64,000 nucleotides of DNA from contig OX940868.1 in NCBI GenBank assembly GCA_954871525.1, positions 12,018,056-12,082,055 of the forward strand. The letters are read 5' to 3'. The position numbers were made by a program, and so were the translations under genes. The notes under the pieces are model-generated. The model did not search any database. It had not been told where the DNA came from and was given only the letters and a program-made list of their open reading frames with translations. Every line of letters starts with the position of its first letter. Position 1 is the first letter of the stretch. Of the stretch, positions 47,588 through 61,234 are shown piece after piece. This DNA comes from Parietaria judaica. Lineage: Eukaryota; Streptophyta; Magnoliopsida; Rosales; Urticaceae.

Positions 47588-48978
47588 CATCAAGCATGAA
47601 GATATGTATATATAGTATATATATACACCTTTCGTCGGGAATCACGGGGATTGGTTCCTTCTTGAGATTTGACTCTTGTTCTTTCTTGCCGATGAATTTA
47701 CATGCTGTTTTTCAAGGAATTAATACAAATAAAATAGATTAGGGAATATGCCACTGGGAATTGCAAACTTATTTTCTAATGTTTTTATTTTTTATGATCC
47801 CTTTCGCAGAATGTGACACATATATTTATAATTACAGCCTTGTTAATTGCGATTCTTAATTAATATAAATAAATCACGTCACGTTGGAAAACATATATAC
47901 ATGTTATTTACTGTTGATACGAAAACCTTTCGCGTAGTGAAGTTTTTTTTTTGGGTAATTATATTTTGTTCATAGAGTATAAGTATAAAATTAATCTGAT
48001 CTCATACAAAATGAAATATTTGATTTGATTTTCTTCATTTTTCTTTCTTTCTAGCATTTACTTAGCTTTTCAAACTTTATTTTTTTTTCTTATACATAGT
48101 AAGGCTTAAACTTTGTGCCTTAAAAATATTAGTTCAAATATTCAACACTCTCCTCGAGCTACCTAGAGTCAATCATTAATCATCAATCGATCATATAACG
48201 GCAGTGATGCCGCAACAAGAAATCACTCATGAAAGTCGATCATCAATCATAAATGCGTGTTGCAAGATTAAGGAGGAATTCACGTACTATGTTTTTACTA
48301 TATAATTTAACCGTTATCTTGCATAAAACAATTTTTTATATAATTTAAATGAACCGACCGGCCCAAAAGGAGGTTGTTCATATAGAAGTTTGCGAACTGC
48401 GTTCGAAAGCCTCGCATGTTTTCTTTTATCTTTTGTTAGCGCGAGTTTTTATCACGTTTCATTTTCCAATATGATTCTTTAAACTTTTGCGCGCGTATTT
48501 TGTTATCTTACCAAGAAAGAGTATCACTGCTACGAAAAATAACACAGCTCAGGTACTTGGGAAATATATTAAGTAGCCGTTAAAAAAAGTCAAATTAGAT
48601 TGTAATAGCACAAAAGGATTTCTTAAAAGCAAAGGGATGACTAAGTATATTAAATAATAATTAAAGTAAATTTTCAACAAAATTTGAAACTCGGAAAGAA
48701 CTATACAATTTGAGTTTGAGCCTGACTTGGCTGAACTGAGACTAGTAGAATCTCAGAATAGCAGAACGGAGCCTAAGAGAATGCAGACTAGCAGAATGAA
48801 GGCAGACATAAAGGAGATGAACGGAAACGACAATGAACAGAAAAGAAGACGCACAGAAAAGAAGACGAGCATGATCGCTCAATCACAACCTAATAGCTCA
48901 GTTCGAAATAAAGCCTAGAAGCTCTGCTATAGTCAAGGCGTGAGAACTCAACTAGAGCTACTACTGCAAGGTGCCTGA

Positions 48979-49235
48979 TTTGTTAGAATTCGTTTGTAAT
49001 TGTAGAATATTTGATTGAATGTATTATAGGAAGTCTTAGTTGTCTTCCTATCATCTTTTAAATAGCTATCAGTCAGTTAGTTTTTTATTTTCTTTATTTT
49101 TATGTAATTTCTGAAATTTCTCTTTCTATATTAATTTTAGAGAAAACCTTTCCCCCAAATTTCATTTCTTTGTTGTTCTTCGTGTGTTTTTGGCTAAAAT
49201 CTTTTCTACGAACCAATATACAAAACTGGTATTGC
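48979..49235 (+). repeat. Possible solo LTR or LTR remnant
   Basis: TGTTAGAATTCGTTTGTAAT is followed by TTTTAAATAGCTATCAGTCAG, a T-rich leader, and CAATATACAAAACTGGTATTG, which resembles an LTR end plus a copia-type primer-binding site. No partner copy occurs in the window and no target duplication was seen. Confidence 0.3.
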
Positions 49236-51475
49236 ACTACGGTTTATATCCCTAGTTGGAAGTTTAAACAACGAAAGAAGCAACTGTCAATTAATGTAGA
49301 AATTAAACGAAATCTCTAAACCGATGTTTAACCCTTGACATAAGGTAGTCCCGCCGCATGAAACAAAACTGTCGCGGCTTAACTCGAACGACGGATCATT
49401 TTCATTGTTTTTTTTGGGTGTTAGAATATATTTTGTGCCTTAACTCTTGTGAATAGCGCCGCGGCCTCCTCTATCACGGTTACCGATATATTATGCGGTA
49501 ATGTCTTTATATTCATGAGGTTTTGTATCTTTGAAATATACTGTTCTACGTACCTTTTTTCTCCCTCTGTTGAATATTAGTAGGTGATTAATTTGTGATT
49601 TTCAATTTTGCATTGGGGAAATTATTAATACATAGAAATTCCGAAAAGAAGTCCCTTTCCCGAGCATGAGCGTAATGCAGACTTAGACAGCAAAAGTGAA
49701 GACTTTTGAGTTGCTAGAGGGAACTTTTTCATTCCTCTCACGTGCATAGCCACGTATATTGTGTATGGAAATGTACGTTAAACAGTCTATGGACGATCAA
49801 TCGTGATTATTAATTAGGTCAAAAATCATAGGATAATATTTCTTCTTTTTGCCTTTTCCATTTCCAGTCACGGGTCTCTTGCATGCAGGCCAGGCAGTAA
49901 TATATGTTTCTAAAAAAATTCTTGATACACTAAATTCAATATTCTTTTATACTTGTTTATGTTTTGGTTATGAAAGCAACGAATTGTTTTTATTTTATTT
50001 AATAATTATAAAGTAGTTACAGTTCATTGTCAATCTTTAATATCTATATATATTAGAGATATATCTTACGTGTGTGTTATTGCCTTGTAAATATGATAGA
50101 ATTTTTATAAATTAATATTATAGAGACCAAAGAAATTTATTATAGTATCGAAGTTATTAATATGTCGAATGATAATTTAGTAATTTTAATTAAAGTCGAT
50201 ACCATAAAAAAAAATTTATTAAAATTATTGGTTTAACGAGGTTTTATTTTGTAGTGGGAACAATATGTTTTTCTTAAGTCTAAATTACATAGAAATTAAC
50301 CAGAATATTTTAATTTTATTTGGAAGAAGTCATTAATCCGAAACTCAGAGAGCTAATACTTCGCATGTTTCCTTTCCTATTTGTTTTGCTAAGACCTAAT
50401 ATACATAGCCTATATATATGTTAACACACATGTGGAGACAGCACCAATATTATTGTTTTTATATGAATATGTTTAATAAGAAAACCAGAAAAAAATAAAA
50501 AGTGAAACTCCAACACTTGGCCTGTGAGAGAGGTCAACGGCCAACTGTACTCTTGTCCTGAATATATATATATAATCTGCATGAGAATACGTGAGCCTAT
50601 TAATGCGGATCTAACCCCATTATTTGAGAATGAGGATGTCTGTCTTCTTCTCGCATTGATCTCTCTGCCCTTATATTGTTTATTATTCACATCACTACTA
50701 ACTGCAGCTCATTCTATATATATCATAACATAAATTACATGTATACATAGTACATACACATGACATGGCTAGTATTTCCATGCCAAGCCTTTTTTTTTTT
50801 TTTTTTTGAAGGTCATGCCAAGCCGATAGTGCTTACAAGCTAAGCCATGAATAATTCAGAAAATAAACGGTCAATGTTTTGAGTTTTTCCAACCAACGCA
50901 CACATATATAGAGATAATCATCCAAGTTTTTTATTAAATGAAAGCAGCGGAGGAGGTCTGAAGTGAAAATAGTGGTGAAAGTACTTAAAATCAATAAATA
51001 TAAAGCGATGATTTTTTCGTCTATTTTTTTATAGATATTGGTGAACTTTTTAACACAGAGCTATTAAATTATTCCTACGTAAACATTTATGTGTTGATCA
51101 TCCAGCTGTTTAGTATTTGAAATTCGACGGAGAAAAAAATAGACGAAAAATGTGTCTCTTCACATTTGTTGTCTTTAGATCCTATGCGGTCTAATTGATC
51201 AAAATTTATGTATTTTTTTTTGTCATTATCCCTCATAAATTACATGTATACATACACATACGTGACCAGAGGTGGAGCCAGGATTTCTACAAAAGGAGGC
51301 GAAAAAAATTAAGCCGGAATTTTTAGAGTATAATAATACTAGCTATTATAAAAGTATTTTTATAATTAATTTTATGAATCAATATAATATTTAGTGATAC
51401 AATTATGCAAAGATTATTACATAAGATATATTGAAAAGAATATATTTGTATGAAGAGATTAGTATTAATATAGAG

Positions 51476-52520
51476 TAGAGGTGTCAAGTGGGCCGGGGCG
51501 GGCTGGCCCGGCCCACAACCCGTCAAGCCCACATGTTAAACGGGGCGGGCTTGACCAGCCCCGCTCAATGTGCGGGGCGGGTTTTGGAAGAGCCATCAAG
51601 GCCCACCCCGACCCATGAACCCGAACGCACAATGTCACGGGGCGTGGCGGGGCAGGCTTTTTACCAGTCGAAATTTGTGGGCTTTTTTCGGGTTGAATTT
51701 AGTGGGCTTTTTTTCACAAACCAAAACGGGATGGAATTTTTCAGGTTGATATGTAATAATGATTTTACATCTTTTTTAAGGATGATTTACAATTACATCT
51801 TTTTTATATGTAATAATGATTTACATTTTTGAATGAAAAGTATAAATGAAATTCAATACAAATTAAAATTAATATAAATATAAAAGATAATGAATAGAGT
51901 AATGAACAATAATTTTTATTTTTATTTTTGTATTTGCTCGATATTCGAATTCTCAATTCGAATGTCGAGTAACATAATGCAAATAAGATTCAATCACATA
52001 CTTGAAAATTCAAACACATTCTTACAAATTATATATTATAGTATACCAAAACTCTAGTTATAAGAAAAAAATTCAAATCGATTAGCGAATTTGGAAATTG
52101 ATTAATTGAAAAATGAAAGAACTATATTAAATATATAGAATAAATAAAGGAATGAAATATGTAATATAAAGATAATTTTTATATTCGACAATAATAAAAT
52201 ATTTAGAGTAGTTTTTTTATATTCTCATTAATATTAATATCACAACTTAATATTTTTTTTTATCATTAAAATGTGATTTATGTGGGCTTTTAAACGGGGC
52301 GAGGCGGGTTGGCCACGAGGCGGGTTTATGTGGGCTTCGGGGCGCAGCGGGGCGGGTTCGGGGCGGGCCTAGGAAAACATAACCCAGCCTGACCCTTTTG
52401 ATAGGGGCGGGCCTAGCCTGGCCCACAAAAAAAAAAAACGGGGCGGGGCGGGGCAAACCCAATTTTTTTACGAGTCGGGGCGGGTGGGCCTGGGCCAGCC
52501 CAACCCACTTGACACCTCTA
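51476..52520. mobile_element. hAT-like non-autonomous element with GC-rich ends
   Basis: The ends are TAGAGGTGTCAAGTGGG and its inverse CCCACTTGACACCTCTA (perfect 17-bp TIR). The outer 200-250 bp on each side consist of GGGGCGGG and GGCCC words, while the middle (about 51700-52270) is strongly AT-rich. AGAGGTGTCAA termini are common in plant hAT MITEs. The 8-bp flanks (ATATAGAG and GTTGCAAG) do not match, so the target duplication is lost or mis-set. Confidence 0.75.
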
Positions 52521-54013
52521 GTTGCAAGCTCTGACATATTTTATTCTCTCACCAAAATATTATTATTAAAGTATATTTCAACAAATATCATTATATAATT
52601 AATGATATCATGACCCTAGAGCTAAAGCCCAAAATAAGTATCATTATATAATTTTAAAGTATATTTCAACAAATATCATTATATAAATATATTAAAAAAA
52701 TTATGTTGATAAAAATTGAACTTTGGTCTCTTAAGAAAGAAATAGTTAAAATATAAATATCCACTACACCACAATATCAATTTTTTCTACTTCTGATACA
52801 ATTTAATTATATTAATAAAATTGTATTATTTTTTATTAAAAATAACACGTTTGAATCAAGTAGAGGCGGCCATACCCGCTTGGGCTTTCATAGATCCGCT
52901 CATGTGCGTGACATAAGACATAATATGGCTAGATATATGGTCATTCCAAGAATATATTGCTTACAAGCAACTCGTGAATAGTTCACAATCAAGTATGTGT
53001 TTCGACCCAAACACACATTATGATGAGGATGACGAAGCTAGTTTGAGCAAGTTTCAAAGAAGCTTCACAACTGCCCTGATTCTGATTGGTAGGGCTAATG
53101 ATATTGTCTTCAGTATAAGAGTTTAAAATGAAAGATACAAACTAGTTTAATATTAGCAAGTGTGAACAAATGGAATAAAGTAGATAGACGGATGTTTTCG
53201 TGAGAAGTCCTTGCGGTGCTTCCTTCCCTTTCTACCATAATATTTTTTTCGAGACGACAATTTCAAAATTATTTTAGGCCATTATTTGAGAGTACTATAG
53301 CTATCAATATTGCATATATCATGATCCATTGTTAATTTTATACATTGCACTGGAATTTTCAAGGTTAGCCATTAGAAAATTCAAAGTTCAATAGCTAATT
53401 TGCTTAGTAAGTTTATATATTTGATATGCGACCATTAATATTTTAGCAAGAGATAAATTCGAATTAATAAGTTTATGTAACACACTGAATTCGGAGCTAC
53501 AAGACTACTACTAGTGAAAGAATATGATGTAAGAAGTGAGTCATGTATTATGTAATATAGGGTATATATATATGGTCATTTTATGCAAGTTGATTATAGG
53601 ATTTTTCTGAAAGCCGGTGCCAATAATAATAATAATAATATCAATTTATGGAAGAATGAGATAAGAATATAGAGAGCGAGGTGTCGAGCCGGGCCGAACC
53701 CTTTTTGGAGCCAGAAATAAAAAAAAAATTATTTAAGGTTTTTGTTTCAAACAAAATATGTTAAGAAATGAACCGAGAGTTAAAGACTATTAGAGGAAAA
53801 ATAAGAAAGGAAAAAAGATTGACAGAATGAATGAATCATTTATGATGTTTGAAAATAAGAAAAATAAGTAAAAATATTACATTTTATTATGATTTACGAT
53901 ATATCCTTAGGAAAAAAAAAAATCGCAATTAAAGATCAATTACACAAGCAAACTTATTAAGCAAGTACAAAAGTTTTTTTTCTTTTTTTTTTCGGAATAT
54001 TATACTTTATATA

Positions 54014-54014
54014 C

Positions 54015-54055
<41 letters not shown>
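54014..54055. repeat. Compound AT/GT microsatellite
   Basis: A TA run is followed directly by about 11 TG units. Confidence 0.9.
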
Positions 54056-54174
54056 AAGTTAGATAAAATAAAGAAATTTATTTACCATTACACCAAACTA
54101 TTTTCTACGAATACTTATGACTACTTTCACTTTTTGAATTGTTAAATTTCTTCTTGATAAGGCTTCTATTAATA

Positions 54175-54330
54175 TGTGGCCCTGGGTCATATTCTAACTC
54201 GTCCAAGGGTTCGATCCTGGCGAGATGGGTCCTAGCTTGTTCAGTTATCGACCCGGCCTATCATGTAGTGTAGGCGCGAGTTGTTCATCTTCAAGTGGAG
54301 AAGATGAAGTTGGTACATGATAATTTCTTT
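54175..54330 (+). repeat. Possible tRNA-derived SINE fragment
   Basis: GGTTCGATCCT at about 54208 matches the RNA polymerase III box B consensus with one mismatch. A box A-like TGTGGCCCTGGGT lies about 32 bases upstream, and a T-rich tail (TTTCTTTTAA) follows. No target duplication was found. Confidence 0.3.
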
Positions 54331-55875
54331 TAACACCCTGACTAGAAGAAAGGCAAGTCAATTAAGCTTTATTTCAGAAGAAGTTGAACTAATATCCCTT
54401 TCATTTTGTACATATTAATAATTTAATATCGAGGTAATTTAACCAAATAAAATAAAACTTTATACTCGAAAGGTCATAAAAAATAAAGTGATTGATAACC
54501 AATAAATTTACTACGATCTAATGTTAGTCTTACGTCTAAATTATAATTTAAATAACAAACTTGGATCAACTTTTATTTCGATTGAAAATAGGCCAAAAGG
54601 TCGAGAGTTATAAAGAGGAGCCAGAGATGGAGAATTAGGCTAAGGTTTGGGAGTAGTTGGGCTTTAGCTCTAGGGTCATGAAATATACTGAAAATGATGA
54701 GTTGAAGATACAATTTTAGTAAGCTAACTCTTACACTAAATCAATATATAGCTGGAACTTCTCTCGTCGCTGGACCTTCCTCCAGAGATCGTGGAAGGAG
54801 TGTAGTTTCGTCTTTTTCCTAAATTAATGGAATCTTTCTTTTCCGAGCAATTTTTTCTTTTAATAATATTAAGGCTTGCGTTGTAGCAACAATAATATAT
54901 GATCTTATAATTATGATAATAGTGATTAGTATATTCTAATCACAATGCATATCTATTAAGATACTTTAAGACGGAATACAAATTGAATATGGAAAATCTC
55001 ACCATTGAAATTCAAGGAAAAATATGAGATCGATCCCTATCAAAATAATAATAAAATAAATATAAGTGACAATATGTTATGTTAGTGTGTTTATATTGGT
55101 AAAGTATCAATCTTTTGCGCGTATATATATAATTGCAAGTCATCACTTCTATCCCCACTTCAAGAAATTATAGAATAACATAATTTAAATTATATCCTTA
55201 AGTTATAGAATTCAAACTATTTTTATTTCCTATCAAATTCTAATTATTATAATAGTTGGATAGTGATATTCAAAAACTTAAACCTTTAGTGGTTCAAGTT
55301 TAAACTTTCTTTTTCTTAGTTTACTTTTTTTTTATAAAATATTACAATAAACTTAGTCAACTGTAATTTATTGATAAAATACATATTCATTTGAAATAAA
55401 AAAGAAAAATGACTAGACATTATAAGTCGATAAGAATGGAAATAAATCCAGGAGAAGTTATAAAAGATAAAAAATAATAAAACCAAATGAAAAAAAGGAT
55501 AGAGATTTAAATAAAGGCTAAAGAGAGATAGTTAAAAGGGAAGAAGTGCCAGTTATTTACCATTTTTCCAAACGACAGTACGTTTTGCAGCAAACGTTTA
55601 ATTACGTTTCCCAATTTCGGCCTTCGGGGCCCTTAAAAACTAGGCCTAATTGTGAGGCTCTAGGGACGGGCCCTATTGAAACAAATGATTTTCTTTTTCT
55701 TGGTTTAAATACTAGCCAATCAAAGTTGGAATAAAATCGAGGAGGGTTCTTATATTTGCTGGGCCATAAAATTTGAATTGACGTAAATTAGCCACTCTAA
55801 TTAGTTTTTTTACAGTTTAAACTGTAAGGTTTTGTAAACCATTTTTTAATATTTGAATTCGACGGGTCGAAGGAT

Positions 55876-56152
55876 TTATCCTGGCAAAAGTACCCAACAT
55901 ATGGATGAAAGTGAGTGGCATGTATATAACCTCCAAAATGACGGCAATGTTACTCGTTGCGCCTTTTGGGTGACTGAGCAGTATTTTTTTTTTTTACTAA
56001 TGGCCATCCGAAAAATTTGGAGGAAATACTAATCAACCACCCAGAACCAGAAGGCGTGTTGGTATAAAAACAATCAGAACCACTATTTGAGGTTTAATAC
56101 ATGCCGACATGCCAAGCACTTTTATCATATGTTCGGTATTTTTGCTGCGATT
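55876..56152. mobile_element. Small TIR element, MULE-MITE-like
   Basis: CTGGCAAAAGTACCCAACAT at the left is matched, inverted and imperfectly, by ATGTTCGGTATTTTTGCTGC at the right. The arms are about 50 bp. The words are those of the 11945-12748 element family (GCAAAAGTACCCAA). Ends are approximate. Confidence 0.6.
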
Positions 56153-57312
56153 AATATTAAAAAAAATAGATTTATACCGTATCAAAATGATAAATTTTGA
56201 GAATGGATGCCGTTACCAAGAGTTATATAACAAAATTATAATATATATAGTAGAAATCTCTATAAAAAAAAATATTCGTTAGATAATAATTATAATTAAA
56301 TAAAAAATTCATATATAGCATGTTAAGAATAGTAATATGTATCTCTCATCAGAAAACGTAGTTTGAAAATGATAGGACTGAATTAAACCTTGTTTCACGC
56401 AATGACGCAATTTTAGTGACAATTACTTTGAGCAATTTTTTGTTGCATAAAAAAATATAACACCAGTCCTTCTAATGCTATGCGGAAGCTTAAAAATGGC
56501 CCGAAGAAAACATCACATTAAAGAATAAGCAAACAACTTTATAATTTTTTTTAAAAAAAACTCTATATTTTTTAGTTATTTTATGTAATCTATTTTTATT
56601 TAAATTGATTTTGTAACTAGTGATGTTATATTTTATTTATAATGATTTTATAATTAGTTATATAATTATGATTTTTTATTGAATTATTAATTCATATATC
56701 AGTTCGGACATATACTTCTAAAAAAATATTATTTTATAAATTTAACGAATTATTAATTTAGCTAGTTAGGCCAAGCCATAACAAACAAAAATAATATTTA
56801 ATGTGAGTCATGGGTAAACTGATCACAATGACTAATTAATGTATACGAATATATAAACTTCAAATGATCACCTTCATTCCTAATAACATTATAATAAAAA
56901 TATGATGTAAAATATTATTATACGTTAGTGTTAATCAATTTGTGTCCATTAACATATAATAATCTTATACGCTTGTGGATCCCGCAAGTTATGTTACATC
57001 ATTTTTTTTATTATCACATCCTGAATAGAGGAGTAGTGAGGTTACCATTAGGCCAAGCAAGCTTGGTTGTTACATCATTTGATTGTTTGAAATTAGTCCA
57101 TTTCATTTTAATCCAATAGTTATCCAATCTACACTATTTGTCTACGATTTAAGAATAATACTCTGCAGATATGTTTATATTCTTTGCCATTATAACATCA
57201 CTACAAATTTGTTAAAAATCACTCTGTTTAGACTTCTATTGGGTCTTCTATAAAATATTTTATAAGAAAATCACTAATTTGTACAGCAAATATAACTCTC
57301 TTTGATCATAAT

Positions 57313-57565
57313 TGTTGGAATTTATTGATAATAAATGACCAATAAATGTTCTAATAAGTGAGCAAGTGTAATGTGTTGAATGTGTTGAGTGGGTAATAAA
57401 TGTGGGAATGTCAAAAGTCCCACATGGATTAAATACAAAGGCTTTGTGTAATATATAAGGAAACCAATGGTGATGTGAGCTCAACATGTGGCATAGTGAT
57501 AAGTATGCCACATGAGTGCCGTGTGGAGGCGAGGTGGGGGGACCATGCAACCTCACGCTCGGGCT
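57313..57565 (+). repeat. Truncated 5' LTR of the younger copia element
   Basis: It matches 61235-61480 closely, with a 10-bp duplication (GTGTTGAATGTGTTGAGTG) not in the 3' copy. The right boundary is approximate. Confidence 0.8.
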
Positions 57566-60500
57566 CGGGCTCCGGCTCGGTCACTACGCGAGAGATTTTC
57601 GCGTACGAAAGACCCAAGGCAACGAGGCCACGCCAGGAAGACCGATGACAACATTATCGCTACTGTGAGCGAAATTATGGCGGTCAAAGGCAAGGTTCAA
57701 GGATGGTGGTACGACACATGTGCCACTGTTCACGTCTCCTATGACAAAGCGGCTTTCAAGACCTATTCTGAAGTCAACGATGGACAACAAGTTCAGATGG
57801 GAAACGAGGGGCGCTCGAAGATTGTCGGCACCGGCACCGTGGACCTTAACTTTACTTCGGGGAAGAAAGTGACGCTAGTCAACGTGCTTCACGTGCCGGA
57901 CATGTCTAGGAACCTTGTTAGTGGGGATTTGTTGGGTAAACCAGGTATTAAGTCTGTTTATGAGTCGGTCAAGTTGATCTTGACCCGCAATGGTGTGTTT
58001 GTTGGTAAAGGGTATTCCGCGGACGGAATTGTTAAGCTTTGTACTGTTGACAATGTTATTAATAAAGTTTCTACTTCTGCGTATTTCAATTGTTCCGTTA
58101 CTTTATGGCATAGTAGATTAGCTCATATTGGTATTAGCACAATGAAAAGGTTAATTAAATCCGGTTTAATTTCATGCAACGTTGAAAATTTTGAAAAGTG
58201 TGAAATTTGCGTTAAGTCGAAAATGATTAAGAAACCGTTTCATAGTGTTGAACGTAATACCAATTTATTAGATCTTGTGCATTCTGATTTGTGTGAATTT
58301 AACGGAATGAAAACCCGAGGGGGCAATCGGTACTTTATTTCATTTATTGACGATTGTTCGAGATTCACTTACGTTTTTCTTTTAAAGCATAAAGACGAAG
58401 CTTTTAATGCTTTTAAAGTTTATAAAGCGGAAGTGGAAAATCAATTGGGAATAAAAATCAAAGTCCTTAGAAGTGACAGGGGCGGAGAATATTTTCCAAA
58501 TGATTTTAATGCGTTTTGTGAAGAAAACGGCATTATACACGAGTGTTCCGCACCACGTACACCACAACAGAACGGGTTAGCTGAACGAAAAAATAGAACG
58601 TATCAAGAGATGATAAATTCTATGTTCATGCATTATGAATTGCCATTTAGTTTGTGGCGTGAAGCTTTGTTATGTGCATGTCATATATTGAACAGGATTC
58701 CTTTAAAGAAGACCGGTATTTTGCCGTACGAACTTTGGAAAGGTCGTGCACCAAATATCGGTTATTTTAGAGTGTGGGGTTGTGTTGCCTATTACAAAAA
58801 CATGAAGGACCAAGTTGGGTCCTCGCGGGATTAAATGTGCTTTTGTAGGTTATGCGGCCAACAGTAAGGCATATAGACTTCTTGACTTGGAGTCTAATGT
58901 AATAATTGAATCACGAGATGTGGAATTCTTTGAAAATCTTATCACGAAGGATAAAGATTCTGAGATAACCACAAATCAAGAACCTCGCGAGGAGAGTTCT
59001 TCACGAGTTGTTGAAAAATAACCCGAGCTTCGGACTAGCAAAAGAATTCGAAGGGCTAAGGATCCAGGACCGAACGAAATAGATTCTCAACTCATTTCCT
59101 TTTACTTAGTAGAAGGAGATAGGGAGAATTTTGTTCGTAAGATTCCTATCATTCTTCTAGTGGAAGATGATCCGAAAACCTTTAAGGAAGTTGTAGCTTC
59201 ACGGGACTCTGCCTTTCGGAAAGATGCTATTCAAGATGAGATGGATTCGATTATGTCTAATCACACTTGGGAGATTGTCGACTTACCCAAAGGGTCGAGA
59301 CCCATTGGATGTAAGTGGGTGTTTAGAAAAAAGTATCATAGTGATGGTACTTTAAACACCTACAAGGCTAGATTACTAGCCAAAGGATTTCGGCAAAAGG
59401 AAGGGATCGATTACTTCGATACTTATGCACCGGTAGCGATAACGACAACAGTTAGGATACTGTTTGTGTTAGCTTCATTGCATAACCTTTTTGTTCATCA
59501 AATGGATGTCAAAACGGCATTCTTAAATGGAGATCTCGATGAGGAGATTTACATGGAGCAACCGGGGGGTTACGTACTTCCCGAGAATGAACAAAAGGTT
59601 TGCAAGCTTGTCAAATCATTATATGGTTTGAAACAAGCACCTAAACAGTGGCATCAAAAGTTTGACTCGGTCATTCTTGCAAATTGATTCGTTCATAACG
59701 TTTGTGACAAGTGTTTGTACACAAAAGTGCGTGGAAACACTATGATACTCCTTTGCCTCTATGTTGATGATATGTTGATCATTAGCAACGAAATGAACGG
59801 AATTTTAGAAACGAAGAGGTTTTTATCTTCTACATTCAAGATGAAAGATCTTGGACAAGTTGACACGATTCTAGGGATCAAGGTTAAGCGAACCAGTGGG
59901 GGTTATGAACTTAGTCAATCGCATTATGTTGAGAAAGTGCTTGATAAGTTCAAACATTTGCAGTTCAAAGAAGTGAACACCACATTTGATCCTAGTGTTA
60001 AACTTGAGAAGAATAATGGGAGAGTCGTGGCTCAGTTGGAGTATGCGAATGCTATCGGTTGTCTTATGTATTTGATGCAATGCACTAGACCCGATATAGC
60101 ATTCGCTGTTAGTAAAATGAGCAGATTTACTAGCAACCCCAACGATGAGCATTGGAAGGCTATCGGGAGGATTTTTGGCTATCTTATGAAAACAAAAAAT
60201 CTCGGCCTCCAATATGGTAGGTTTCCTGCCATACTCGAAGGATATACCGATGCTAGTTGGATATCGAGTGTCGGAGATAACAAATCTACAACGGGATGGG
60301 TTTTCACACTTGCCGGAGGTGCAATTTCTTGGAAGAGCAAGAAACAAACGTGTATTACTCATACGACCATGGAGTCAGAGTTTGTAGCTCTTGCTTCCGC
60401 TGGTCAAGAGGCTGAGTGGTTAAGGGATCTTCTTTTAGAAGCTCCGTTGGCTAAGGACAATATATCGAAAGTGTGGATACATTGTGATAGTCAAGATACT

Positions 60501-60700
60501 TTATCTAGAGCATACAACGAAGTGAATAACACGAAGTCTAGACATATTAGTCTAAGACATGACTACGTAAGGAAATTGATCAAGGATGGGATCATTGAAT
60601 AAGAGTCTATAATTTAGCTGATTCTTTTACTAAACCATTGGCCAGAGATTTAGTAAAGTCTACCTCGAGAGGTATGGTACTGAATCTCCTTGAATAAGAG
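57512..60700 (+). pseudogene. copia pol with chimeric LTR-derived start
   Basis: The first frame starts with an ATG inside the LTR (57512) and runs 440 codons through late gag, protease and integrase. Protease: WWYDTCATVHVS, where DTG would be expected, so the active site is altered. Integrase: LWHSRLAHIG, CEICVKSKM, then HSDL, LRSDRGGEY and PQQNGLAERKNRT, with all three catalytic acidic residues kept. A frameshift near 58815 leads to GPRGIKCAFVGYA; a TAA occurs at about 59020. RT follows (MDVKTAFLNGDLDEEIYMEQP, SLYGLKQAPKQW), with a TGA at 59685 in place of Gly, then LCLYVDDMLIIS. RNase H has YTDASWISS and TMESEFVALASAGQEAEW. A last frameshift near 60600 precedes NLADSFTKPLARDL. Confidence 0.87.
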
Positions 60701-61234
60701 TTCCAACAACGGTGGCAACCCAATCTAACGTTAGGAAATCCTTAACTTTTGATTCAATGGGTAACAACAAATCGTTGATTTGGATGTGTGTAACATTGTA
60801 CTACAATGTTAGCTGTTGCATTTGGAGGGTTGAGTTATTTATAACTCTTAATGAAGTTCAGTGATGAGGACATGTATCTATAAAGCAACAGAGATACTGT
60901 AAGAACATCACCTATGTGAATTTAGAGATGGTGCCGTCTTAAAGTGAGAGTTGGAGTTTCTCTCATAAAAAAAAATCACGAGACAGGAAGAGCACATGGC
61001 CATTAACGATGCTAAGCGAGAGATGTAGGCGAAGAACTACTAAAGTGTGTGTGTAAGGCTTCACCAATCTTATCACAAGGAATAACATGTTCAAAGCCTA
61101 GCTACCTGAGATTCCGATAAGATCTTGTGTTGTTTTTACTAAGGTTAGGTTCAAATTGAAAGATACCTAACTGTATTAGCACGCTTTACTAATTTTCTGG
61201 AAATTACACTTATATTATTAGAACAGTGGGGGAT

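Larger units (their letters stand above)
45683..51475. other. Gene-free AT-rich stretch
   Basis: It covers the GARP 5' leader and promoter (a CT run near 45971-45982), a TA microsatellite (about 47549-47584), an LTR-like patch (48700-49240), a MITE remnant (about 50095-50255), and otherwise AT-rich DNA without recognisable genes. The short frame at 48727-48918 has no domain. Confidence 0.55.
52521..57307. other. Gene-free AT-rich stretch
   Basis: It contains a short direct repeat of AAAGTATATTTCAACAAATATCATT (about 52568 and 52656), an AT/TG microsatellite (about 54014-54055), a possible tRNA-derived SINE fragment (about 54175-54330) and a TIR element (about 55876-56152). No coding region is supported. 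Confidence 0.55.

Noticed and set aside
48727..48918. 63-codon lysine/arginine-rich frame
   Set aside because: No domain, no conserved context, and next to an LTR-like patch.
54208..54230. tRNA gene
   Set aside because: A B-box-like word is present, but no acceptor stem or cloverleaf could be formed from the surrounding bases.
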